A DNA stretch of 64,000 nt from Parenemella sanctibonifatiensis (GCF_002250565.1 NZ_NMVJ01000009.1:62001-126000), one strand, 5' to 3'; shown: positions 33,907-43,369, numbered from the stretch's first letter. A program made the numbers and translations. Notes: generated by a model from the sequence alone, not told the origin.

Positions 33907-36630
33907 TCACAGAATCTCCAGTCCCAGATCGTCGTCATACCTCACTGGCATGGCACCGATGTGGCCCAGATTGTTCTCATCCAGAACGGTCACGATGCTT
34001 CCTGTCAGGAACGGCAGTCCCTCCCACTGAGGCAACGGACTGGCGCCGGCCATCTCCTTCCGCCATCGCAGGCGTACGGAGTCGGCCAGGACCCGGCGAG
34101 CCACGTCTCTGTCGGCCGCCCGTTCGCCGGCGTGGCCCAAGGGCGTCCCTGTCAACGATTGCAACCGGTCGCCGACTCGCTTGATCAAGATGACCTCAAG
34201 GCTGTCTTCGCCATCTCGAACCACGGGGCGATCATCGGGGGTTGCGGATGACGACCGGGCATGCAGGTTCACCAGATCAACCCTCGTGGTCTTCGGATCA
34301 CCGTCGAGGCGAAAGGTCGCGGCCACACTTCGGCGATACTCCCGCTCAGCGGTTTCATGTCGGGCTGCAGCGGCAAGGAGCGCCTGCCAGGCCGGGCTTC
34401 CGGAGGGCGCATCTGAGTACGCGGCTGCAACGAGCTGCGGGACTTCGGACGGGATGTGCCACAGGGCGGGGGCCCGAAGGGCGTCTGCGCTACGAAGGAG
34501 CCCGCCCGGCCGATAAACGGTACGCCGGATGAGCGGGTCCCGGGGCTCAGCCTCGGGACTGTCGGCAAACGAGCCTGGCCAGTGAGGAACGCCGTTTGCC
34601 CAGTCGAGGCCAGTGACGTGGACCCTGGGCTGCTGGAGGCGACTCGGCCTGTCTGAGGCGGGCCGATCGTGGCGATGCAACCGCCCGATCCGCTGGAGCA
34701 GAAGATCCATCGGCGCAAGGTCGGTGAACAGGACATCGGCGTCCACATCGAAACTCTGCTCGGCGATCTGTGTGGCGACGATCACCAGCGTGCCAGGACG
34801 GTCGCCGTCCGGTCCCAGGTCTCGAACGGCCCGGGCAGTGCGGTCGGCCCGTTCCGCAGCCGTGAGCCGGCCATGGATGAGCATCGCGGGAACGTTGAGT
34901 CGCCGCAGCTCCCGGTACACCTCTTGTGCGCGACGCACCGTGTTGAGGATTGCGAGTGCCACACCGCCGTCGTTCACCTGATCCCGGACCTCCGACGCGA
35001 TTCTGCCCTCGGAATCCTCGCCGGTGCCAGGGACTGCAGCTACCTCGACCGCAAGGTCTGGGCGGTACGGGTCACAGCTGCGGAGCTGCTGCTCGCCGTT
35101 GTCTGCGACGCTCAGGATGCTCGGATAGGCGGCGACAGTGGCGTCGGAGGGCGGCAGCCCCGCGCCTTCACGCCAGGCGTTGACGAGGGCAGTCCGGATG
35201 CTCTCTGGAAGAGTTGCGGACATGAGGACCACCGGCGTTTTCATCCGGGCGCACCACCGGAGCAGTTCGTGAAGGAACACGCCCATGTAGGCATCGAACG
35301 CGTGCACCTCGTCAATCACGAGGACCCTTCCCATCAGCCCAGCGTGGCGAAGTGCAACAAACTTGGTGCGGGTGGCTGCCCACAGCACTTGGTCAATGGT
35401 CGCAACGCCGGCGCTTGCCAGGAGGCCCCGGTGTCGGCCGGCGAGCCACGCTGAGGGCATGGCGGCCGAACGTTGACCGTCTCCCCAGTCATCGGCCGGA
35501 AGTCCGTACTCGTCAAGATCGTGAACTTCGCCAACTCCCACGCCCTCAGTGAGGTTGACCCAAGCCTCGTTGAGCATCGCCTTGCCGTGGAGCAGCGACA
35601 CAGGAACTGTCGGATCGACCGTCTCCATCCAGGAACGGACTCGGTCATACATTGCATCCGTCGTGCCCTGAGTGGGCATCGCGAAGAAGACCCCCTTGGC
35701 TCCGCTGCTTGCGGCCAGCATCTCCGTGAGGGCCAACGCAGCCTCAGTTTTTCCCTCTCCCATCGGCGCCTCGATGATGGTGAGGCCCGATCCGCCCATG
35801 CCCGCGCCCACAGCGAGCGCCTGGAGCGGCCGGGGGTGGAACCCGAAGTGTGCGGGGAACTCGTCAATGGAGGTCAACAGCGACTGTGTCGTCCAGCCGG
35901 CGTCGAGGCCGAGCCGGTCCCACGCCGATCGGGCCCGTTGCCGTGCTGTCAAGATGTCGACGTCGACGAGGCCGAGCCCGGGGAACAGATCAGACGAAGC
36001 AATCCAGTCCGCCATGACGATCAGGCCACCGAATGCGGTCTGAACTCCTCGGGACGGCCGACTGGGGGACCAACTAGTTAGGTCAACTCCGAGCTGCCCC
36101 AGCACCTTGGCGGCCAGGTGGTGGCGAACCGCAGCCCATTGCGGGTCGCCGTGCCCAAGTGACGGTCGGCCGGCTGGCCCGCCGTACCGACCATGGTGAC
36201 CTTCGATCAGCGGGGCGGCCCAAGACCATGACTTCCATTGGGCCGCTGGGACGATCTCTCTCAAGGCCACGGCGCCGGCTCGGCCATGGTGCCAATCTTG
36301 AAAGATCTTGAGGTTTGAAGGCGGCACGGACAGCCCGGCGGACTCGATGCCGGACACCAGATCGTCACGACCGATGTCCCGTGCCTTGACTTGAAAGGCC
36401 GGGGTGGCCTTGCCGATGTCGTGAAGTGCGCTCAGTGTCACCAGGAGCTGTTTCCCGTCGCCGTTGCCGGCCGCCGCCGCGAGGTGCTCGCGCGCAGCGG
36501 GGGCCAGGTAGTCCGTCCAGATCAACTCGGCCACGGCCGCGGTGTCGAGGAGGTGCCCGACGAGCGAGTGGGGTTTCCCGCCCGCGTCGGACTTGGCCCA
36601 CAGGGCTGACGCTGCCCGTTCAATGTCCAT
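33907..36630 (-). CDS. cas3: CRISPR nuclease-helicase Cas3, type I-E
   Basis: 907 residues, first gene of the operon. The N-terminal HD nuclease has His21/His26 (HSLVGH), His70-Asp71 (LHDIGK) and EGHHG near 143-147. The helicase part has PMGEGKT (Walker A, about 289-295), DEVH (440-443), SAT (471-473) and QRIGRLHRH in motif VI. It is recruited by Cascade to cut and unwind target DNA. All key motifs are intact. The start at 36630 leaves about 147 bp to the first repeat. Confidence 0.97.
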   Translation of the reverse strand: MDIERAASALWAKSDAGGKPHSLVGHLLDTAAVAELIWTDYLAPAAREHLAAAAGNGDGKQLLVTLSALHDIGKATPAFQVKARDIGRDDLVSGIESAGLSVPPSNLKIFQDWHHGRAGAVALREIVPAAQWKSWSWAAPLIEGHHGRYGGPAGRPSLGHGDPQWAAVRHHLAAKVLGQLGVDLTSWSPSRPSRGVQTAFGGLIVMADWIASSDLFPGLGLVDVDILTARQRARSAWDRLGLDAGWTTQSLLTSIDEFPAHFGFHPRPLQALAVGAGMGGSGLTIIEAPMGEGKTEAALALTEMLAASSGAKGVFFAMPTQGTTDAMYDRVRSWMETVDPTVPVSLLHGKAMLNEAWVNLTEGVGVGEVHDLDEYGLPADDWGDGQRSAAMPSAWLAGRHRGLLASAGVATIDQVLWAATRTKFVALRHAGLMGRVLVIDEVHAFDAYMGVFLHELLRWCARMKTPVVLMSATLPESIRTALVNAWREGAGLPPSDATVAAYPSILSVADNGEQQLRSCDPYRPDLAVEVAAVPGTGEDSEGRIASEVRDQVNDGGVALAILNTVRRAQEVYRELRRLNVPAMLIHGRLTAAERADRTARAVRDLGPDGDRPGTLVIVATQIAEQSFDVDADVLFTDLAPMDLLLQRIGRLHRHDRPASDRPSRLQQPRVHVTGLDWANGVPHWPGSFADSPEAEPRDPLIRRTVYRPGGLLRSADALRAPALWHIPSEVPQLVAAAYSDAPSGSPAWQALLAAAARHETAEREYRRSVAATFRLDGDPKTTRVDLVNLHARSSSATPDDRPVVRDGEDSLEVILIKRVGDRLQSLTGTPLGHAGERAADRDVARRVLADSVRLRWRKEMAGASPLPQWEGLPFLTGSIVTVLDENNLGHIGAMPVRYDDDLGLEIL

Positions 36631-36777
36631 GGCCGCATTGAAGCAACAGTCACTGACAAGTTTCGGGCCGGCGGTGCGGCTCAGAGTGGTGGGGTAGTGC
36701 TTGCATTGCTGACGCTTGGTGCGAAAGACTGCTCATGAAGGAGCTGCGGATTCCAGAAGAAATCCGTTTCGCCAAGT
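36631..36777 (+). promoter_or_regulatory. CRISPR leader and divergent cas promoter region
   Basis: The 147 bp between the cas3 start and the first repeat must hold the array promoter (rightward) and the cas promoter (leftward). It has no ORF. The 3' part is less GC-rich than the surroundings. A TTGCAT hexamer occurs about 75 bp before repeat 1, but no convincing -10 follows. The leader assignment rests on repeat orientation and on the degenerate repeats at the other end. Confidence 0.65.
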
Positions 36778-39700
36778 GTCGTCCCCGCACACGCGGGGAT
36801 CTTCCGTCGCAGCGGGTAGCGTCAGGTTGAGGGTCTGGGTCGTCCCCGCACACGCGGGGATCTTCCTGATGAGCCGTCCGTCGGGGGTGTTGATGAGGCG
36901 TCGTCCCCGCACACGCGGGGATCTTCCCTCGCTGTGGCGGCACCTCCGCCGCCGCGGCCGGTCGTCCCCGCACACGCGGGGATCTTCCCTCGGTCCACTT
37001 GCGGAACCCGGCGACGTGGGTGTCGTCCCCGCACACGCGGGGATCTTCCGGGGCGGCTCGACCTGGGATCAAAACAAAGGGCGTCGTCCCCGCACACGCG
37101 GGGATCTTCCCGGAATCCACAGCGGATGAGCTGCCAAATGGTCGTCGTCCCCGCACACGCGGGGATCTTCCCTGCAACCGGCGCAGGGACCGGCCAGGGC
37201 CGTGGGGCTGGTTGACGTCGTCCCCGCACACGCGGGGATCTTCCTCCCCGCACGGTCCGGGCGTGGGAGTCCGGCAGGTCGTCCCCGCACACGCGGGGAT
37301 CTTCCGTTGGAGCGCCGCATCGCGTCCGACTGGCCCGAGTCGTCCCCGCACACGCGGGGATCTTCCCTTGACACCGCGTCAGTTGAGATCCATGCCATGG
37401 TCGTCCCCGCACACGCGGGGATCTTCCCTCCAGCCGCCACCGCGAGGTCGCCTTGGTGCTGTCGTCCCCGCACACGCGGGGATCTTCCCCGCACCGTGGC
37501 CGCCGCCGCCGCACAGACAAGGTCGTCCCCGCACACGCGGGGATCTTCCCTGCTCGGCCCTGCCGCCGACCAGCTGTCTGACGTCGTCCCCGCACACGCG
37601 GGGATCTTCCCTCGGGCACGTCCACCGCCGAGGTGCCTGCCGTGTCGTCCCCGCACACGCGGGGATCTTCCCCCATGACGGGTTGCGGGGGAGTTGTCGT
37701 GACTGTCGTCCCCGCACACGCGGGGATCTTCCGCGCACCGAGGCATGGGGACGGCCAGCAAGGACGTCGTCCCCGCACACGCGGGGATCTTCATCGGCGC
37801 AGACGGCGGCGAGGCGTCGTCCCCGCACACGCGGGGATCTTCCCTGACCCCGAAGACGAAAAAATCCCCCGCAACCCGTCGTCCCCGCACACGCGGGGAT
37901 CTTCCGCGCACCGAGGCATGGGGACGGCCAGCAAGGACGTCGTCCCCGCACACGCGGGGATCTTCATCGGCGCAGACGGCGGCGAGGCGTCGTCCCCGCA
38001 CACGCGGGGATCTTCCCTGACCCCGAAGACGAAAAAATCCCCCGCAACCCGTCGTCCCCGCACACGCGGGGATCTTCCCGGGGGCGTAGCGTTCACTAAC
38101 AAGTCGATCGAGTCGTCCCCGCACACGCGGGGATCTTCCCACCCGCGAAGCGCTCGCCTCTGAGTTGCTGCGGTCGTCCCCGCACACGCGGGGATCTTCC
38201 GCTCGAACGCCGCATCGCGTCCGACTGGCCTGAGTCGTCCCCGCACACGCGGGGATCTTCCCTTGACTGGCACTCTGGATCACCCCCGCCGGTTGTCGTC
38301 CCCGCACACGCGGGGATCTTCCCTAGCGTCGATCTCGGTCCACCTCGACGGCGTCGTCGTCCCCGCACACGCGGGGATCTTCCTCCGACCCTTCACGCTG
38401 CTCGTCCAGCTCGACAGTCGTCCCCGCACACGCGGGGATCTTCCCTGTGGTGGATGTGGGAGCGAGCTAGCCAGGGCGTCGTCCCCGCACACGCGGGGAT
38501 CTTCCCGGCATCGACTCGCTCGGCGCTGACCTCGTCAAGTCGTCCCCGCACACGCGGGGATCTTCCGCGGCTGTCACCGGACGCCTACCAGCGGCTGCTG
38601 TCGTCCCCGCACACGCGGGGATCTTCCGTACCAGCCCTACTCCGACGACACGAAGGTGAAGTCGTCCCCGCACACGCGGGGATCTTCCGCACCAGCTCCC
38701 GACACCGGATTCAGCGGTGTGGTCGTCCCCGCACACGCGGGGATCTTCCCTGTTGGCTGTACAGGACGGTTTCGCACAAAAGGTCGTCCCCGCACACGCG
38801 GGGATCTTCCCGCCTGCACCAGAGGTCTCCAGCGACATGCGCAGTCGTCCCCGCACACGCGGGGATCTTCCTGTCGGCGGACAGCTCGCAGTATCGGGCG
38901 GCGGGTCGTCCCCGCACACGCGGGGATCTTCCTGCGTCGCCCAGTCCTCGCCGTTCAGCGTCTGCGTCGTCCCCGCACACGCGGGGATCTTCCTCAGACC
39001 GCGCTGGAGCCCGCCCGGATCATCAAGTCGTCCCCGCACACGCGGGGATCTTCCTCACGAGCTGATCAAACGGCAGCCACGCCGCGAGTCGTCCCCGCAC
39101 ACGCGGGGATCTTCCCACTCGACCGTCATCGACTGCCCCGACGACGGGGTCGTCCCCGCACACGCGGGGATCTTCCCCACGCCATTCCTCGTTCGAGTCC
39201 TGCCCTCGAGTCGTCCCCGCACACGCGGGGATCTTCCCGGCAACTGGGCGGCCCGTCAGATCGGCCTGTCGTGGTCCCCGCACACGCGGGGATCTTCCTC
39301 CCGGATCAGGGACTCAAGCATCTGGACCAGAGTCGTCCCCGCACACGCGGGGATCTTCCGTCGCCTTATGAGGTGATGATGGGCCGCTTCAAGTCGTCCC
39401 CGCACACGCGGGGATCTTCCTTGCAGCCGCTGCCGTGAGGCGCGCACACGGTGGTCGTCCCCGCACACGCGGGGATCTTCCCGCCTGGGAGGACGTGTCA
39501 GACCTGTCCCGTGCGTCGTCCCCGCACACGCGGGGATCTTCCCGGACCCCGGGGCGGGTTGCTGGCGGACGTACGGTCGTCCCCGCACACGCGGGGATCT
39601 TCCGTCTTCCTGCCCGACGGCAGCTCCGCCGGGTCAGTCGTCCCCGCACACGCGGGGATCTTCCGATCGCCCACGGTCTGGATCGGGGGCAGGCCGGGTC

Positions 39701-40906
39701 GTCCCCGCACACGCGGGGATCTTCCCACTGGCGGGTTCAAGCCCGTCCCCACACCCGCGTCGTCCCCGCACACGCGGGGATCTTCCGGCCCTGAAGGCTG
39801 GACCGTCCTCGCCACCGAAGTCGTCCCCGCACACGCGGGGATCTTCCGGTGTCGTCCTGCACGGCACCGCCGCTGATAGCGTCGTCCCCGCACACGCGGG
39901 GATCTTCCCCCGGCCCCCGCGATCCGAGGACTCGCCATCACGTCGTCCCCGCACACGCGGGGATCTTCCCCCGGCCCCCGCGATCCGAGGACTCGCCATC
40001 ACGTCGTCCCCGCACACGCGGGGATCTTCCCGGCATCGACTCGCTCGGCGCTGACCTCGTCGAGTCGTCCCCGCACACGCGGGGATCTTCCGCGCACCGT
40101 CCGGGACCCCGCTGTTGCTGCGGAGTCGTCCCCGCACACGCGGGGATCTTCCGGAACTGACGTTCTGATCGTCTCACGGTTGCCTGTCGTCCCCGCACAC
40201 GCGGGGATCTTCCGTCGTTCCCTCTCTGTCAGGCTGCGGTTCACCGAGAATCGGTCACCGCGCAGCACCTCGTCCCCGCACACGCGGGGATCTTCCCGGC
40301 AAGTGGCGCTACCTCTGCGCCGACCATCAGTCGTCCCCGCACACGCGGGGATCTTCCGAAATCGCGGCCGTGTTGGAACGTGGCCGTGACGTCGTCCCCG
40401 CACACGCGGGGATCTTCCCGTGAGAGGACTCACCAGTGCAACAGCCGATAGGTCGTCCCCGCACACGCGGGGATCTTCCCTCGCGACGATACCCGCCGGA
40501 GCCGATGGCCTGGTCGTCCCCGCACACGCGGGGATCTTCCGGCATTCAACGTAGGGACCATCCCTACGACCAAGTCGTCCCCGCACACGCGGGGATCCTC
40601 CCCGCTTCCAGTCCCGAATGATCGCGACCGTGTCGTCGTCCCCGCACACGCGGGGATCTTCCGTGCAGCACGACCGTCTCCGCGTCAGCGGCTTCGTCGT
40701 CCCCGCACACGCGGGGATCTTCCCCTGTTCCAGGCGTTGGTGCCGGCACTGCTGCCGTCGTCCCCGCACACGCGGGGATCTTCCCACCGGGTGGAGGTCA
40801 GTGCCGCGCTGCACCTCGTCGTCCCCGCACACGCGGGGATCTTCCGTCCACCGCTGGATCTCCGTCCAGGTCGACCGGGTCGTCCCCGCACACGCGGGGA
40901 TCTTCC
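36778..40906 (+). CRISPR. Type I-E CRISPR array, leader-side block: 68 repeats, 67 complete spacers
   Basis: The 28-bp repeat starts GTCGTCCCCGCACACGCGGG and ends GATCTTCC, with a CCCCGC-ACAC-GCGGGG stem. Units recur every 61 bp with 33-nt spacers. Exceptions: spacer 7 is 45 nt, spacer 57 is 55 nt, spacers 17 and 20 are 22 nt, spacers 18 and 21 are 34 nt. Variant repeats: numbers 17 and 20 end in A, 42 (39271) has G at position 3, 58 (40269) starts with C, 63 (40574) has CTCC in place of TTCC. Duplicated spacers: 16-18 = 19-21; 52 = 53. Near-duplicates: 9/24 and 29/54. Transcription is to the right, away from the cas operon. Confidence 0.98.
37705..38050 (+). repeat. 173-bp tandem duplication of three repeat-spacer units
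   Basis: 37705-37877 and 37878-38050 appear identical, including the 22-nt spacer, the 34-nt spacer and the variant repeat ending in A. This is an internal array duplication, not new spacer acquisition. Confidence 0.9.
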
Positions 40907-40923
40907 TGGGTCGTCAATGACAA

Positions 40924-41909
40924 CTAGGTGTACTGCCCGGAGACGTTGATCAATCGCGAGAAGGGCGGGAGGTTCCCGCAGGCCGTGTGCGGCCGGTGAT
41001 GGTTGTAGTAGTGCAGCCAGTCGTCCAGCTCGCCCCGTCGTTCGGCTTCGGAGGTGTAGCAGCGGGCGTAAGCCCATCCGTCGGCCAGGGTGCGGTGGAA
41101 GCGCTCGATTTTCCCGTTGGTCTGCGGCCTGTAGGGCCGGGTGCGCTTGTGCCGGATACCGAGTTCGGCGCAGGTGTCGCGCCACAGGTGTGAGCGGTAC
41201 GCGCCGCCGTTGTCGGACAGGACCCGCTCGACGGTGACGCCGCGGGCGTTGAACCACTCGACGGCTCGGACCAGCACGGCGGTGGCAGTGCGGGCGGTTT
41301 CGTCGTCGTGGATCTCGGCATAGGCGACGCGGGAGTGGTCGTCGATGACGGTATGGACGTAAGCCTTGCCCATCAACGGGTCGTAGTGCTTGTTCTTCGG
41401 CTTGTCGGGTGTAGCGGCCCGGTTCTTGTCGCCCTGTCGCCGCCCGACGTAGCGCCATCCTCCGCCGTCGGGATGTTGCCGAGCTTCTTCACGTCGACGT
41501 GCAGCATCGACCCTGGGTGATCGTGCTCGTAACGGCGCACCGGTTCTCCCGTGGCGCGGTCGACGTGCGACAGCCGGTTCAAGTGCACGTCTGTAAGGAT
41601 GCGGTGGACCGTGGACGGGGCTATCCCAAGTCGGCTGGCCAACTGCACCGGCCCCTCCCGTAGTCGCAGGCGAAGACGGACGCAGCGCCTGGCAGTCTGC
41701 TGGTTGGTCTTGTTCGGTGAGTGATGCGGCCTGGATGACCTGTCCTGCATTGGCTCGCCGGTGCGGTAGCGGTCGGCCCAGCGCTTCACCGTGGGCCAGG
41801 AGACCTGGAACCTGGCGGCGACCTCGCTGATCGGCCAGCCGTCATCGACGACCAAGCGGCCGACGATCAAGCGGTGGCGAGGGGCGAGAGCGGCGTTCGC
41901 GTGGGACAT
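40924..41909 (-). pseudogene. IS481 family transposase, frameshifted
   Basis: The N-terminal part (from ATG 41909) carries two helix-turn-helix segments (WPISEVAARFQVSWPTVKRWADRYR, and the region near LASRLGIAPSTVHRIL) and the first catalytic Asp (LHVDVKKLG). After GNIP the frame shifts near 41466-41472; adding one base restores GGGWRYVGRRQGDKNR and the rest, including SDNGGAYRSH and NGKIERFH with the second Asp and Glu. The stop TAG (40924-40926) lies outside the element, in the CTAG of the target, as known for this family. Probably inactive. Confidence 0.85.
40929..40951. repeat. Left terminal inverted repeat of the IS element
   Basis: 23 bp beginning TGTACTGCCC; matches 43341-43363 in reverse complement without mismatch. 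It also encodes the C-terminal INVSGQY of the transposase. Confidence 0.9.
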
Positions 41910-42052
41910 GACGAGGCCTTCCTGTGGGCATGCGCCGCCCAGGAAGGCCAGTTGCCGCCGCGGGCGGCGAGATTGTGTGGGTCAGGGCTCATTGAGATGT
42001 GCACGAACTCGTGAGCCGTGGCACATGACGGTGTCGAGGGGTGTTCCCCGGC

Positions 42053-42439
42053 TCAGGCTCCCGGGTAGGAGTCGAGGTTCCACCAGTGGCCATCGAAGTC
42101 AGCGACACATGCGTTGCGCCCTCCGTGGGGGGCGTCGTTGGGCTCCGTGACGGTGGTCGCGCCGTGTGTCAGGGCTGCGGCGAAGAGGCTGTCCACGTCC
42201 TCATCACTGGCGACCACCAGGTTGCAGATCCCCGGCCCGTAATGCGGGTCATCGTCCCGAACAGAGCCGAGCATGATGCCCCCGTTGTCGCGCCAGGCAA
42301 GTTGCGCATGGGCCACCAAGGTCGCGTCATCAGGATCCCGCACGATCATGGCGGTGGTGAAGCCGATGGCTTGGAGGAAGTCGATGCCTCGATCGGCGTC
42401 TGTATAGCGCAGGCAGTGGAACAGCTGTGGTGTCGTCAT
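42053..42439 (-). CDS. VOC superfamily protein (glyoxalase/bleomycin-resistance-like)
   Basis: A 128-residue single-domain VOC protein with two beta-alpha-beta-beta-beta halves: LRYTDADRGIDFLQAIGF at the start, ATLVAHAQLAWRDNGGIMLGS in the middle and VADFDGHWWNLDSYPG at the end. Members bind metal and catalyse isomerisations or bind drugs. It is cargo of the IS481-type element and follows the AraC-type gene by 10 bp, so it is likely its regulated partner. It could be a resistance gene, but the substrate is unknown. Confidence 0.85.
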   Translation of the reverse strand: MTTPQLFHCLRYTDADRGIDFLQAIGFTTAMIVRDPDDATLVAHAQLAWRDNGGIMLGSVRDDDPHYGPGICNLVVASDEDVDSLFAAALTHGATTVTEPNDAPHGGRNACVADFDGHWWNLDSYPGA

Positions 42440-42449
42440 GGCTCTAGCC

Positions 42450-43247
42450 TCACGCCGGAAGCATGTCGGTGTCTTGAAGCAATGGGAAATCGTCCTTCGA
42501 CTGGCGCAGCGTCCATCCAGTCATCGACTTCCATTCCCGGGACAGGTGCGGTTGGTCGCTGTAGCCGGCCATCGCCGCGACGTCCGAGGGCTGGGCGCCA
42601 CGCTGGACCAAGTCTTTGGCGTGGGTGAAGCGAGCGATGCGCGCCACCTGCTTGGGCGAGAGACCGGTCTCGAGGTTGAACAGGCTTGAGAGCCGCCGTC
42701 TGGACAGGCCAACGTCCTGAGCCAGGCCGGAGATGGGGATCGTGCCTCGGGTCCGATGGATCCGCGCGAGTGCCTCGACCAGGTCTGCGCGCGGTGCATG
42801 AGGATGCTGCTCGAGCCTCTTGGTGAGGAATGCCGCCAAGAGGTGGAACCGTCGTGGCCACGTTGACTGCCGCAGCTGGTCGAGCAGGTGCCTGGGCCAC
42901 GAGAGATCATTCACATCAACCATCGAGCCGGCCAGTTCCCCGGCCGGCAGCCCGAGAAGCCGACGGGTCGAGAGCGGGTGGAGCGACAATTCGAGGCCCT
43001 GCTGGCGTCCCCTCGACTGGATCAGAGCCGGAGTGGTGTGCAGGCCGGAGACTAGTACGTCACAGAGATGCCGCGCGTCGCCATGAAGCCAGCCACAGTC
43101 GATGGGCTCTGCGAGCGACAGCACCACCGTGACGCCCATCGAGGGAACCCCGTGGTGGACGGTGTCGGTACTGGTGAAGTCGTACCCCACCCAGGAAAGG
43201 AGATGGGGGCGCAACCCTTGCGGGATAGCTGGCTGCCAAACGGGCAT
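42450..43247 (-). CDS. AraC family transcriptional regulator
   Basis: 265 residues. The N-terminal two thirds form a sensor region (GVTVVLSLAEPIDCGWLHGD, then LQSRGRQQGLELSLHP-type pattern). The C-terminal third has two helix-turn-helices: PISGLAQDVGLSRRRLSSLFN and QPSDVAAMAGYSDQPHLSREWKSMTG. It lies 10 bp upstream of the VOC gene in the same direction and probably controls it. Part of the mobile element cargo. This region shows almost no CGTACG, unlike the chromosomal genes. Confidence 0.88.
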   Translation of the reverse strand: MPVWQPAIPQGLRPHLLSWVGYDFTSTDTVHHGVPSMGVTVVLSLAEPIDCGWLHGDARHLCDVLVSGLHTTPALIQSRGRQQGLELSLHPLSTRRLLGLPAGELAGSMVDVNDLSWPRHLLDQLRQSTWPRRFHLLAAFLTKRLEQHPHAPRADLVEALARIHRTRGTIPISGLAQDVGLSRRRLSSLFNLETGLSPKQVARIARFTHAKDLVQRGAQPSDVAAMAGYSDQPHLSREWKSMTGWTLRQSKDDFPLLQDTDMLPA

Positions 43248-43340
43248 GCACCCACCCTAGGGAAGCCCCGGCCCAGAAACAGTCACTTGTCTGACGACCA
43301 CTGTGGTGTCGCTACACGAACGCCAGGGCCGTGGCGGCTC

Positions 43341-43363
43341 GATCAACGTCTCCGGGCAGTACA
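43341..43363. repeat. Right terminal inverted repeat of the IS element
   Basis: 23 bp ending GGGCAGTACA, the exact reverse complement of the left end. Only 6 bp (GCATGG) separate it from the next CRISPR repeat. Confidence 0.9.
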
Positions 43364-43369
43364 GCATGG

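Larger units (their letters stand above)
40929..43363 (-). mobile_element. IS481-type element with cargo genes, inserted in the CRISPR array
   Basis: Perfect 23-bp inverted repeats at 40929-40951 and 43341-43363, beginning TGTACTGCCCGGAGACGTTG, bound a 2435-bp segment. It holds a frameshifted DDE transposase reading toward the left end, then a VOC-family gene and an AraC-type regulator, all on the minus strand. CRISPR sequence continues on both sides, so it entered a spacer. The left flank has ACTAGG, fitting the NCTAGN target known for IS481; the right flank (GCATGG) does not match, so no target duplication is visible. Ordinary IS481 members are about 1 kb and lack cargo. Confidence 0.8.

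Noticed and set aside
36695-36730. Array promoter at TTGCAT in the leader
   Set aside because: No acceptable -10 at 16-18 bp; noted only inside the leader entry.
36650-40949. Many long ORFs on both strands across the array (e.g. 37069-38307 minus)
   Set aside because: They are made of the repeat read as protein (RPRTRGDLP or GRSPRVRGR patterns) and do not represent genes.
40921-43369. Clean target-site duplication around the IS
   Set aside because: Left ACTAGG and right GCATGG do not match; reported as a mismatch instead.
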